From Polyangiaceae bacterium (GTDB taxonomy: Bacteria; Myxococcota_A; Polyangia; Polyangiales; Polyangiaceae): a DNA stretch of 64,000 nt. This document shows positions 42,892 to 50,844 of the stretch, piece by piece; within the stretch, counting starts at the first letter, position 1; the number at the start of each line of letters is the position of its first letter. The notes beneath the pieces were generated by a model that searched no databases, was not told the origin of the DNA, and saw only the letters and a program-made list of their open reading frames with translations. Both the position numbers and the translations under genes were made by a program. The stretch spans positions 124,001 to 188,000 of the forward strand of contig JADJRH010000002.1 in NCBI GenBank assembly GCA_016712345.1. The letters are read 5' to 3'.

Positions 42892-43941
42892 GTGACTTTG
42901 GTTGAAATCGCCGCGTGCCAAGTACACGTCACCGCGGCCGACTACGTTTCGGAAGACAGTTTTGCCGCGATGCTTGAAAGGCTTGGCAAACGCCTTGTTC
43001 GAGCGCGCGCCCGCGATGAAAAAGGAAAACCGCTTCACCCGTGTTTGGTGGTTTTCCCCGAAATGATCGGAACGTTTTTGCCAATGGCCGGGCGCTCGCG
43101 CGTGATCGGCAGCGCAAAAACCACCGATCAGGCGCTCACCCGCGTGGCGTTGCGATCGCTTCCGAGCGTCGTCGCGGCCATGCGCAAAGGGCACACGCTT
43201 TCAACAAAAGTGGGGTTTTTGTTGGCCGCGGCGCCCGAGGTTCGGCGCATTTATCGGTCGGCGTTTTCGGCATTTGCCAAAGAGCACGGCGTTTGGACGG
43301 TGGCGGGAAGTGTACTCTTACCTCGAAATGTACACGGCGAAACCGCCGATGTTTTTGAGCCTCAGGATGGGCGTGTGTACAACACGTCGTACGCGTTTGC
43401 GCCGGATGGGCGGCACATCGGGGCGACGCGCAAGGTGAACTTGGTGCCCACGCTCGAGGACACGCTTGGACTGTCGCCGGGTGAGGCTCGGGATATTGAG
43501 CCGTTTGAGACGCCGTTTGGCGGCGTGGCAACGTTGATTTGTTACGACGGCTTTTTGGTGCCGCACACGCGCGGCGAGCCCCACTTTACGCGGCTTGTGC
43601 CCGCGTGTGATGCGCGCGGTGCGAGCGTTGTGGCGCATCCGGCGGCCAATCCGTGGGCATGGGAAGAGCGTTGGGTGTTTGCCGAAGAAGGTGAACGGCA
43701 GCTTCGAAAAGAGCAGTGGCAATGCGAGGGGATCTTTGCGTCGCTCGGCGGCGGGCGCTTTTCAAACGTGAAATACGCAGTGACAGCGCATCTTGTGGGC
43801 GACGTTCTCGACAACCACTTTGAGGGGCGTTCGCAGATTTTGGAGCGCACAGAACACGGAGTGAACGTGATCGCCGAAGCTGCGCGCGCGGGATCGACGC
43901 GCGCGGACGAAGAAGTGGTGCTGCGCGCGGTGGAGCTTTGA
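42892..43941 (+). CDS. Nitrilase-superfamily amidohydrolase
   Basis: A 349-residue carbon-nitrogen hydrolase. The Glu-Lys-Cys triad is visible: Glu in VVFPEMIGTF, Lys in ATRKVNLVP and Cys in TLICYDGFLVPH. It is longer than minimal family members (~270-300), with an insertion of ~40 residues (about 55-110) before the second strand block. Nitrilase-family enzymes cleave amides or nitriles of small molecules; the substrate is not evident. It starts at a GTG (42892), divergent from the response regulator across a 104-bp gap, and converges on the UbiB gene past the TGTAC array. Confidence 0.86.
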   Translation: MTLVEIAACQVHVTAADYVSEDSFAAMLERLGKRLVRARARDEKGKPLHPCLVVFPEMIGTFLPMAGRSRVIGSAKTTDQALTRVALRSLPSVVAAMRKGHTLSTKVGFLLAAAPEVRRIYRSAFSAFAKEHGVWTVAGSVLLPRNVHGETADVFEPQDGRVYNTSYAFAPDGRHIGATRKVNLVPTLEDTLGLSPGEARDIEPFETPFGGVATLICYDGFLVPHTRGEPHFTRLVPACDARGASVVAHPAANPWAWEERWVFAEEGERQLRKEQWQCEGIFASLGGGRFSNVKYAVTAHLVGDVLDNHFEGRSQILERTEHGVNVIAEAARAGSTRADEEVVLRAVEL

Positions 43942-44014
43942 GACAGAACGATGCTGACTGTTGGGAGCCTTGACGTGGAAGCGTACGCCTCGTGACGAAG
44001 CACCCCAAATAAAC

Positions 44015-44098
44015 GTGTACACAACAAATGTACGCAAACAAATGTGTACGCAGTTGATATGTACACAATGGATGTGTACGCAATAGATGTGTACGCAA
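44015..44098. repeat. Array of six TGTAC(A/G)CA units at ~15-bp spacing
   Basis: TGTAC cores start at 44016, 44029, 44045, 44060, 44075 and 44090: spacings 13, 16, 15, 15, 15. Each is followed by ACA or GCA and an A/T-rich spacer, with the last two units (GATGTGTACGCAAT) nearly identical. The array fills the convergent gap between the nitrilase and UbiB genes and abuts the ubiB stop codon. It is not long enough or regular enough to be CRISPR. It is the densest cluster of the TGTAC motif in the window. Confidence 0.85.
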
Positions 44099-45835
44099 TT
44101 ATTTTCGAAGCGCGTCGCGCCCGAGATGAATCACAAGCACGAGCGCGCCGAGCACAAATAGAACCACCGCAAGCGTGTGGTTTGTTGTGTACACAATTGC
44201 GCCCGACGGGACGGTTGCAAGCACGAGCAGGCCGGCGAACACGCGCGCGCTCGCTTTGTCGGCGGCGGGTTTTACCTGCGGATCGTTCACCACAAGCGAG
44301 AGGCGTCCGAGCCTTAAATCGTCGAGGATTTCACGCGTGAGGGGCGGCAACTCGTACGCGGCGCCGCTGAGCCTTTCAACCCCGCGGTAGAGGTCCATTG
44401 TGAGGCGTTCGGGCGAATAACGCTTTTTGAGGAGATCCAAAAAGTAGGGGCGGGCTTCACCGTACACATCGAGATCGGGGTCGATCTCTTTGCCCACACC
44501 TTCAACGGTCATGAGCGCTTTGCCAACGAGCAAAAAGTCGGGCGGAATTTCTAAGCCGTATTTGGTGGCGCCGTACACAAGGTCGCCGATCATCGCGGAG
44601 AGGTTGATCTCTTTGAGCGGCTTTCCAAGGTACTTTTCGCTGAGCATGGCGACTTCGGCTCGGTAGGCCCGCATGTCGACTTTTTTGGTGGGTGTGGCGA
44701 TCGCGTAGAGCGCGTCGGCAATGCCCACGTAATCTTGGCGAACCGCTGCAACCATGAGATCCACCGTTTTTTCGCGCATCTCAGGCGAAAGGCGGCCAAC
44801 CATTCCGAGGTCGATAAACCCGATGTTCGGCTCTTCGGGTGTACCCATGATGAAAAGGTTGCCGGGGTGGGGATCGGCGTGAAAAAAGCCGTCTTCGAAG
44901 ATCATCTTGATGATGATCCCCACGGAGATTTTGGCGATTTTGGGGCCTTCAAATCCGCGGGTTTTGACGGCGTCGTAGATCTTGTAGCCGTCAAAAAATT
45001 CGAGCGTCAAAACGCGGTTGGTGGTGGCTTGTTTGTACACCGTGGGAAAGCGCGCCACGCTTTTGCCGCTGAAGTTTTTGCTGAAGCGCTCGGAGTGTTC
45101 GGCTTCAAGCTTGAAGTCGAGTTCGCTCGTGATCGCTCGGTCAAACTGATCAACGAGCGCAACGGGGGAGTAAATTTTCGACTCGAGGATCGTGCGCTCG
45201 ATGAGCCCGGCGAGCATGTGCAAAAGCTCCAGATCGCGAACGACGGTTTCTCGCACGCTCGGGCGTTGCACTTTGACGACCACTTGTTTGGGGCCGCTTT
45301 CGTGTTTGAGAACCGCGCGGTGTACCTGGCCGATGGATGCGGCGGCGAGCGGCTTCTCATCAAAGCGATCAAAAATGTCGGCGATGGGCGCGCCGAGCGA
45401 TGACTCAACGGCGCTTTTGATCTCGTCGAATGGGAGCGGCGTGACTTCGTCCTGAAGTTTTTTAAGTTCACGAATCCAGTCGGCGGGGAGAATGTCGGGG
45501 CGCGTGGATGCGATTTGGCCGAGCTTCACGAACGACGGGCCGAGATCCATGAGCACGAGGCGGCCGCGTGCGGGCAGCGAGATCGTGCGCGCTTCTTTTT
45601 CACCGCGTTCGGCTTCGGACTCGGGAACGGTGAGCGCGGCGGCTTCTTCACCGAGCAGTTCTGCGCCCGACGTTTTTGAGGGCAACGCGGCGGGCCCCTC
45701 GACGTGTGTACCTTTCTTCTTGGCGCCGCCGAAACCGAGGCGCTGCGCGATCTCGCCGAAACCGTGCCGCACGAGCACGAGGTAGATTTGGCGCAGTCGA
45801 TTGAGGTCGCGAACGGCTCCGAGGATCGACGGCAT
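44099..45835 (-). CDS. UbiB/ABC1-family atypical kinase
   Basis: A 578-residue protein from the ATG at 45835; the open frame runs further upstream but there it is antisense-like to the transpeptidase gene. The atypical kinase core shows DLGPSFVKLGQIASTRPD (the KxGQ motif), the Ala-rich loop EKPLAAASIGQVHRA, VVVKVQRP, the catalytic FHADPHPGNLFI and GFIDLGMVG. Two C-terminal membrane helices follow (about 520-570). UbiB-family ATPases/kinases support coenzyme Q or other isoprenoid lipid metabolism. No quinone genes are adjacent. It is the last gene of the four-gene operon, 11 bp after the transpeptidase stop. Confidence 0.92.
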   Translation of the reverse strand: MPSILGAVRDLNRLRQIYLVLVRHGFGEIAQRLGFGGAKKKGTHVEGPAALPSKTSGAELLGEEAAALTVPESEAERGEKEARTISLPARGRLVLMDLGPSFVKLGQIASTRPDILPADWIRELKKLQDEVTPLPFDEIKSAVESSLGAPIADIFDRFDEKPLAAASIGQVHRAVLKHESGPKQVVVKVQRPSVRETVVRDLELLHMLAGLIERTILESKIYSPVALVDQFDRAITSELDFKLEAEHSERFSKNFSGKSVARFPTVYKQATTNRVLTLEFFDGYKIYDAVKTRGFEGPKIAKISVGIIIKMIFEDGFFHADPHPGNLFIMGTPEEPNIGFIDLGMVGRLSPEMREKTVDLMVAAVRQDYVGIADALYAIATPTKKVDMRAYRAEVAMLSEKYLGKPLKEINLSAMIGDLVYGATKYGLEIPPDFLLVGKALMTVEGVGKEIDPDLDVYGEARPYFLDLLKKRYSPERLTMDLYRGVERLSGAAYELPPLTREILDDLRLGRLSLVVNDPQVKPAADKASARVFAGLLVLATVPSGAIVYTTNHTLAVVLFVLGALVLVIHLGRDALRK

Positions 45836-45846
45836 GGCGGGCCAAT

Positions 45847-47397
45847 CTAGCGCACGCGGATGACGGTGCCGAGTTCTGTGGGCGTGGGCATCACCGCGGT
45901 CCATCCGGCGGGCAATCGAGGCCCGGTCCACCAAAAGAGGCGCTGCGCGTCGAGCGGGGCGAGGTTGACGCACCCGTGGCTGCGAACGTTGCCGAACGAG
46001 CGGTGCCAATACGCCGCGTGAAGGCCGACTCCTTTGGAGAAAAACTGCGGATACGGAACGCTCTCCATGCGGTAGTAGCGCGACGCGTTTTCGTCTTCGA
46101 GGTTGTCCATGTCGGTGGCAAGCAGCTTGATCCAAATGCGATGTGTACCCACAGGCGTGGCGTTGGCGGTTTTTTGTTTGCCTTTGCCGGTGGACACGAG
46201 CGTTGCAAAAATGGGCTTTTTGCCTTCGTAAGCGACGAGCGTTTGGCTGGGGAGATCGATGTCGATCCACTTTTCGCCGATGTCGGCTTTCACCTCGGGA
46301 GGAGGATCGACGACGGAAGGGCGGCGCACATCTTTGGCCGCGATCCACTGTGAATCGCCGATGCGCAAAAAGCGTTTGTCGGGCGACTCGGCAAGCACGC
46401 GCACGAGATCGAAACGCGACTTGGATTGGCCTGTGTACACACCACCGGGCGATTTGAAAGTGCGCGCGTGTTCGGGCAAGACCCACGCAAACGGCAGCGC
46501 GCCCGATGTTGGAAGCGTGTGTACACCTGGTAATGTCTCGCCGGTGAAGAGCGATGGGCGCGACGGGCCGAGGTCGCGCATGGGTACCCAGAGGTTGTGG
46601 GAGGTGCGACCGTAAAGCCCGCCGTCGAAGTTTTTTTCTTCAATGATGGCCACGGCAAAGCCCGGATCGAGCTGCATTGCCGGCTCGCCGATGTCGACCG
46701 ATTCAAGCTTTTTGTAAGCCTGCGAGCCGTCGGGCCCAACGAAGTAGTAGCGGTAGGGCAAACCGTTTTTGGGATCACCGAGGGTGTGGAGGCCCGCTGC
46801 GATGGGGTCGTTGCCCGACAATTCAAGCGCGCCGTCGCAGATCCACGCGAACGGGCCCACGTTGATGTAGCGGCCGTCACACCCGGGGCCCTGGCGCGCT
46901 GCGTACACAGGAAGGCGTGCCTCGCGGCCGGCGGATCCGCGCTTTTTGGCGTTTTTTGAAGGGCCGGCGAACACCGGCTCGTCGGCGCGGAGAACGCGTA
47001 CACTTTTGGCCCACGAGGGAAGCGGCACGTCGCCGGAAACCACCCACGGACCGAGCGCGTTGAATGGCGTGGCGGCCGATGCGCTCGGTGCGGACGACGA
47101 CGCCGACGATGCGCTGGATGCGCTCGCAACGGCGGGGGATTGAGTGAGCGGCGAAGGTGTGACGGAGCCTTCGGCGTGCGCGTGAGCGGTGATGCTCAGC
47201 GCTGCGAGGGCCGCGAGGACAACGCTCGGTGGCTGGTGTTTTTCTACTGCGCGCCCCGCTGACGCGTCATTGCGTAGCTTCCGGTGCTCAAATACACAGA
47301 GTATGTTCCGCTCCGGGTCTCGCTCGGACGCGTGATCGGGGCTGCTCGTTAGGAAAAACAGCAGCCACCTACGGGCGGTAGGAGAAGCGGACTTCAT
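45847..47397 (-). CDS. L,D-transpeptidase (YkuD domain); start uncertain
   Basis: The C-terminal catalytic domain (last ~160 residues) carries the YkuD signature with AYWHRSFGNVRSHGCVNLAP; the Cys in SHGCVN is the nucleophile that forms or exchanges peptidoglycan 3-3 cross-links or attaches proteins. A Ser/Ala linker and a ~200-residue central region precede it. The signal-like stretch SVVLAALAALSITAHAHAEG is clear, but no in-frame ATG, GTG or TTG lies just before it. The listed start at 47397 overlaps the FHA gene by 29 bp and yields an odd N terminus. An ATG at 47270 in another frame would give a normal signal peptide if one base were missing from the sequence near 47250. A frameshift is therefore possible. 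Confidence 0.78.
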   Translation of the reverse strand: MKSASPTARRWLLFFLTSSPDHASERDPERNILCVFEHRKLRNDASAGRAVEKHQPPSVVLAALAALSITAHAHAEGSVTPSPLTQSPAVASASSASSASSSAPSASAATPFNALGPWVVSGDVPLPSWAKSVRVLRADEPVFAGPSKNAKKRGSAGREARLPVYAARQGPGCDGRYINVGPFAWICDGALELSGNDPIAAGLHTLGDPKNGLPYRYYFVGPDGSQAYKKLESVDIGEPAMQLDPGFAVAIIEEKNFDGGLYGRTSHNLWVPMRDLGPSRPSLFTGETLPGVHTLPTSGALPFAWVLPEHARTFKSPGGVYTGQSKSRFDLVRVLAESPDKRFLRIGDSQWIAAKDVRRPSVVDPPPEVKADIGEKWIDIDLPSQTLVAYEGKKPIFATLVSTGKGKQKTANATPVGTHRIWIKLLATDMDNLEDENASRYYRMESVPYPQFFSKGVGLHAAYWHRSFGNVRSHGCVNLAPLDAQRLFWWTGPRLPAGWTAVMPTPTELGTVIRVR

Positions 47398-48832
47398 GAT
47401 CGCAGATGCGGAACATGTCGCCCTCGGCAATGGCTTTTCGAGCGATGCGCTGGCCGTTGTACTCGACGCCGTTCGTTGAGCCCATGTCGACCATGTAGAA
47501 CTGGCCGTTGAGGAACTCGACCATCGCGTGTTGGCGCGACACGTTGGGGTCTTTGATGGTGAGGTCGCTCGACTGTTTGCCACGGCCGATGATGAAACGG
47601 TCTTTGTTGACCGGGAATTTCTGACCGCCGTAAAAAGCGTGCAGCGACGGCATTCCGCCGGCCATGGATTGGGGCGGGGGCGGTTGCTGCGCGCCGAAAG
47701 GCGGCGGCGTTTGCATGTTCGGCGGTTGAAGCGGAGGCGGCTGCATGGGCGGCGGCCCGGCCTGCATAGGCGGCGGTGCCGGGGGCATGGGCGGCGCCGG
47801 AGGCATGGGCGGACCTTGGCTCGGCATACCGGGTGGAGGCGGCACCATCGGCGGCCCTCCCATACCCATAGGAGGCGGCCCACCCATAGGAGGCGGCCCG
47901 CCCATTGGCGGATGTCCGCCCATCGGCGGGGGACCACCCATCGGCGGGGGACCACCCATCGGCGGAGGTTGCATTGGCGGAGGGCCACCCATAGGCGGCG
48001 GCGTGGGCATGCCGACGCCGCCGATTGGCGGCGGGGGGGCCGGAGCGTACGCACCGGTGGGTGCCCCGGGCGGAGGAGGAGGTGGCGCGGAGCCGGGACC
48101 GCGACCCGGTGCGCCCACGGGCGGACGCATGGTTCCACCGGGAGGCGGCGGCGGGGGCGGGGCCATTCGGCCGCTCGGCGGCGGGGGCGGCGGACGAACA
48201 CCCATGCCGGGGCCCGGTCCGGGGCCGGGAGCGGGAGGCGGCGCAGGCACGCTCGGGCGTTTGGCGCCCATTGGTGGAGGCGGCGGAGGCGGCGGAGCAC
48301 CACCCGGCCGCGGGCCGGGAAGGGGAGCCATGCCCGGAATCGGCGGCGGTGGTGTGTACGCACCGGGCACACCGGGAGGCGGCGGGGGCGGCGGCACAGC
48401 TCCAAAGCCCTGCGGCGCGGGAGGCGGCGGCGGCACCGGCGGCTGACCGGTGGGAATCATCGGCGGGGGCGGCGGTGCGCCTGGATAAGCGCCCGACATT
48501 CCACCCGGGGGAGGCGGGGGTGGCGGCACCGCTGCGTTTGGCGGCGGCGGTTGTTGAAATCCGTGCGGCGACGGCGGCGGGGGCGGCATTCCACCGCCGG
48601 GCGGCTGCGGAATGGCGTGCGGTCCAGATCCGGGCGCCTGTCCGTCGCGCGTATTTCCGGGGAACGGCGTTCGCGGGCTGTAACTCCGCTGACGCGCGTA
48701 TTGCTTCATCGACTCGTTGATCAAGTAGTCGATCGAGCATTCAAGCTCACGCGCCATCTGCTCGAACGTCTCCCACAGGACGTCCCGGCACTGAAAAGTC
48801 CGTGCGCTCTTCTTGTTGGGATCCGCACTCAT
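47369..48832 (-). CDS. RHH-like/FHA protein with long Pro-Gly linker
   Basis: A 487-residue protein. Residues ~10-50 (RTFQCRDVLWETFEQMAREL...) resemble a ribbon-helix-helix-like dimer unit. Next comes a ~330-residue linker almost entirely of Pro and Gly with MGGPPP and PPPPPPG repeats. The last ~95 residues are an FHA domain: RFIIGRGKQSSDLTI, VSRQHAMVEF, YMVDMGSTNGVEYNG. FHA binds phosphothreonine, so the protein probably joins a Ser/Thr kinase target to another partner. Its ATG overlaps the lipoprotein stop by 4 bp. The Gly-rich open frame on the opposite strand is an artefact of this linker. Confidence 0.84.
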   Translation of the reverse strand: MSADPNKKSARTFQCRDVLWETFEQMARELECSIDYLINESMKQYARQRSYSPRTPFPGNTRDGQAPGSGPHAIPQPPGGGMPPPPPSPHGFQQPPPPNAAVPPPPPPPGGMSGAYPGAPPPPPMIPTGQPPVPPPPPAPQGFGAVPPPPPPPGVPGAYTPPPPIPGMAPLPGPRPGGAPPPPPPPPMGAKRPSVPAPPPAPGPGPGPGMGVRPPPPPPSGRMAPPPPPPPGGTMRPPVGAPGRGPGSAPPPPPPGAPTGAYAPAPPPPIGGVGMPTPPPMGGPPPMQPPPMGGPPPMGGPPPMGGHPPMGGPPPMGGPPPMGMGGPPMVPPPPGMPSQGPPMPPAPPMPPAPPPMQAGPPPMQPPPLQPPNMQTPPPFGAQQPPPPQSMAGGMPSLHAFYGGQKFPVNKDRFIIGRGKQSSDLTIKDPNVSRQHAMVEFLNGQFYMVDMGSTNGVEYNGQRIARKAIAEGDMFRICDHEVRFSYRP

Positions 48833-50691
48833 TTCTTCTCGTCCTTTTTCGGCTCGTCCTTTTTCGGCTCGTCGGGCTTGGGCGCGTCTTTCTTAGGCTC
48901 GTCTTTTTTCGCCTCCGGCGCCCGGTCAAGCATCGCCGGCTCAACGCAGTACTTCACAAAGTCACCAACCGTTTTGATGTCTTTTTGCTCGCGCTCTTTC
49001 GGATCTTTGGCGCCCTCTTTTGCCACTTCACACACCCACTTGCAGTCGGGATCGGCGTCACATGAGGGCGCCTGCGTGGAGTCGGATTCGAGGCCTTTTA
49101 CCTGGTCGATCTGCGTTTTGTTGCCAAGCGTCAGATAATAAGAAAGTGCGGTTGTTCGAACGACACCCGGCCCCGACGTGAGGTGCTTCTTGAGCGCCTC
49201 GACAACGTTGCCCTCTTTCAGTTCGCCGATGAGCGCACCGTACGTGATCGCTTCAGCCATGGCGAAGTTCTTGCCGTCGGGAGGCAGTTTCCCCATGAAC
49301 TCGTCGATGTGTTTCACCGTGCTCATCTTCAGCACGGTGCCGGCGGCCACGCGCCGCACCTTCCATTTGTCCTGCTTGAAGATCTCGTAGAGCTTGTCGA
49401 CAACTTGGTCGCGCGGCATTTCGCTCGCGCGCCTGAACGCGAGATCGAGCACGTTGTCGGGCGCATCCGATTTGGCGATGTCGAGCACGCGCTTGATGTC
49501 TTCGGGATTGCCGCGTTCCAACCGGCCTTCGAGCGCCGCCAGAGCCGCCGTGCGCCGCTTTTCAACCTGCTCTTTTCGCAGATCCCAAAGAGCCTGCGCC
49601 GTTGCAGCCTTTTCTTTGGTTTCTTTGTCTGCCTTTGCATCGGCGTTGTCGGGACGTTTGCCCAAATCAGGCCCCTTGTTTCCCGCGAAATCGAGGCAGA
49701 AATCGATTGCCGGCCGCCCGCCCACTTTTTTGAGCGAACCGAACGCACGCATCAACTCTTCACCTTGGTAGGTGAGAAGCTGCATTTGAAATTGGTCCGG
49801 CGTGGGCTGCAACTTGGAGGCCGCGTTTGCCGCTTCAAGCTCCGGCTTTTTCACCTTCGTCCACTCGTCGGACGACACATATTTTGCAATCCCCACGAGC
49901 GCTGCCGACGCCGCGTCTTTGGTTTTTGCGTCGCCGAGTTCAGCCACCAACGTGGCCATTTGATCAAGCCTTCGCGTTTCACGCGTCATCAACTTGGGCA
50001 GGCCCGCCACCGCCGACGGACCGATAAAACGGAGCAGCTGCTCCATGCCGTAAAGCTGCGAGCGGTTGTCGAGCCGATGCTCAAAATCGGCCATTGCCCA
50101 ATCCACAAGCGCGGTCTTCAAATTCTGCTTCAGCGCTTCATCGGTGATGATGTTTCGCTCTGAAATCAGCATCGCATGCGCCGCGTCTTTGTACGGAAAC
50201 GACGGGTCGGGCGGCGATGGCTGACCGGCCTGCGCAACCGGCGGCGCTTTCTTCAGCTCGTCGATGATCAGCGGCACGAGCGACGCCACCACTTGCTGGC
50301 GAGTGTCGGTGCTCACCGCGCCCAGCGCTTCGACGAATGTGCGCTTGCACGCTTCGAGATCACCGTCTTGGTCGATCTGCGAAAACGCGGGCCGCCGGCC
50401 CGATCGCGGCTTCATTCGAATCAACGCCAGTGTGGCCTCGACGCGCAGCGCCACATCGTATTTGTCGTGCACCAAAACAGCGCACAACTTCCGCGGGCCT
50501 TGGCTTGTGGTCTCCCAACGATGAAGGTCATTTTGGTCAACACGGCACCCCGCCAAAAGCGGGGCGGCGCTAACCGCAAGCACCGTTAAGAGCCGCGGTG
50601 CGAAGCGAGATCGCGGTCGTGAAGTGTTCGGCGTGCGAGCCGCCGCTTCCTCGGATGCGCGACCTCCCCTGATTCGTTCGACAGTTGCCAT
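48829..50691 (-). CDS. HEAT-like-repeat lipoprotein with charged Lys/Asp tail
   Basis: About 620 residues from ATG 50691, which gives a lipoprotein signal ending in APLLAGC. The frame is open far upstream, but that part is antisense to ftsK. The mature protein is mostly alpha-helical with HEAT/Armadillo-like units (for example RRVAAGTVLKMSTVKHIDEFM and SQLYGMEQLLRFIGPSAVAGLP), and ends in a KKDEPKKDxPKPDEPKKDE repeat tail of ~25 residues. A helical scaffold on the outer face of a membrane is likely. First gene of the operon ending in ubiB. Divergent from ftsK with a 153-bp gap. Confidence 0.8.
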   Translation of the reverse strand: MATVERIRGGRASEEAAARTPNTSRPRSRFAPRLLTVLAVSAAPLLAGCRVDQNDLHRWETTSQGPRKLCAVLVHDKYDVALRVEATLALIRMKPRSGRRPAFSQIDQDGDLEACKRTFVEALGAVSTDTRQQVVASLVPLIIDELKKAPPVAQAGQPSPPDPSFPYKDAAHAMLISERNIITDEALKQNLKTALVDWAMADFEHRLDNRSQLYGMEQLLRFIGPSAVAGLPKLMTRETRRLDQMATLVAELGDAKTKDAASAALVGIAKYVSSDEWTKVKKPELEAANAASKLQPTPDQFQMQLLTYQGEELMRAFGSLKKVGGRPAIDFCLDFAGNKGPDLGKRPDNADAKADKETKEKAATAQALWDLRKEQVEKRRTAALAALEGRLERGNPEDIKRVLDIAKSDAPDNVLDLAFRRASEMPRDQVVDKLYEIFKQDKWKVRRVAAGTVLKMSTVKHIDEFMGKLPPDGKNFAMAEAITYGALIGELKEGNVVEALKKHLTSGPGVVRTTALSYYLTLGNKTQIDQVKGLESDSTQAPSCDADPDCKWVCEVAKEGAKDPKEREQKDIKTVGDFVKYCVEPAMLDRAPEAKKDEPKKDAPKPDEPKKDEPKKDEKK

Positions 50692-50844
50692 TCGAGTCCT
50701 GGACCTGGGCGGCGATGGTACCTTCTGTGCATGGACCATCCAAGAAGTTTCCCTTTGCGATCGGAGCGATCGCGAAATCTCAGGGAGCTTTGAGCCCACC
50801 GGCTGTGCTCCACAAAACACCCGGCCCGCTAATTTGGCCCTGCA

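Noticed and set aside
44015..44098. Considered as a CRISPR array
   Set aside because: Repeat units of 13-16 bp without ~30-bp repeats and spacers, and no cas genes nearby.
47745..48446. Gly-rich reading frame on the plus strand (GGGPPIGGG repeats)
   Set aside because: It mirrors the Pro-Gly linker of the FHA protein on the other strand; no start signal or independent domain.
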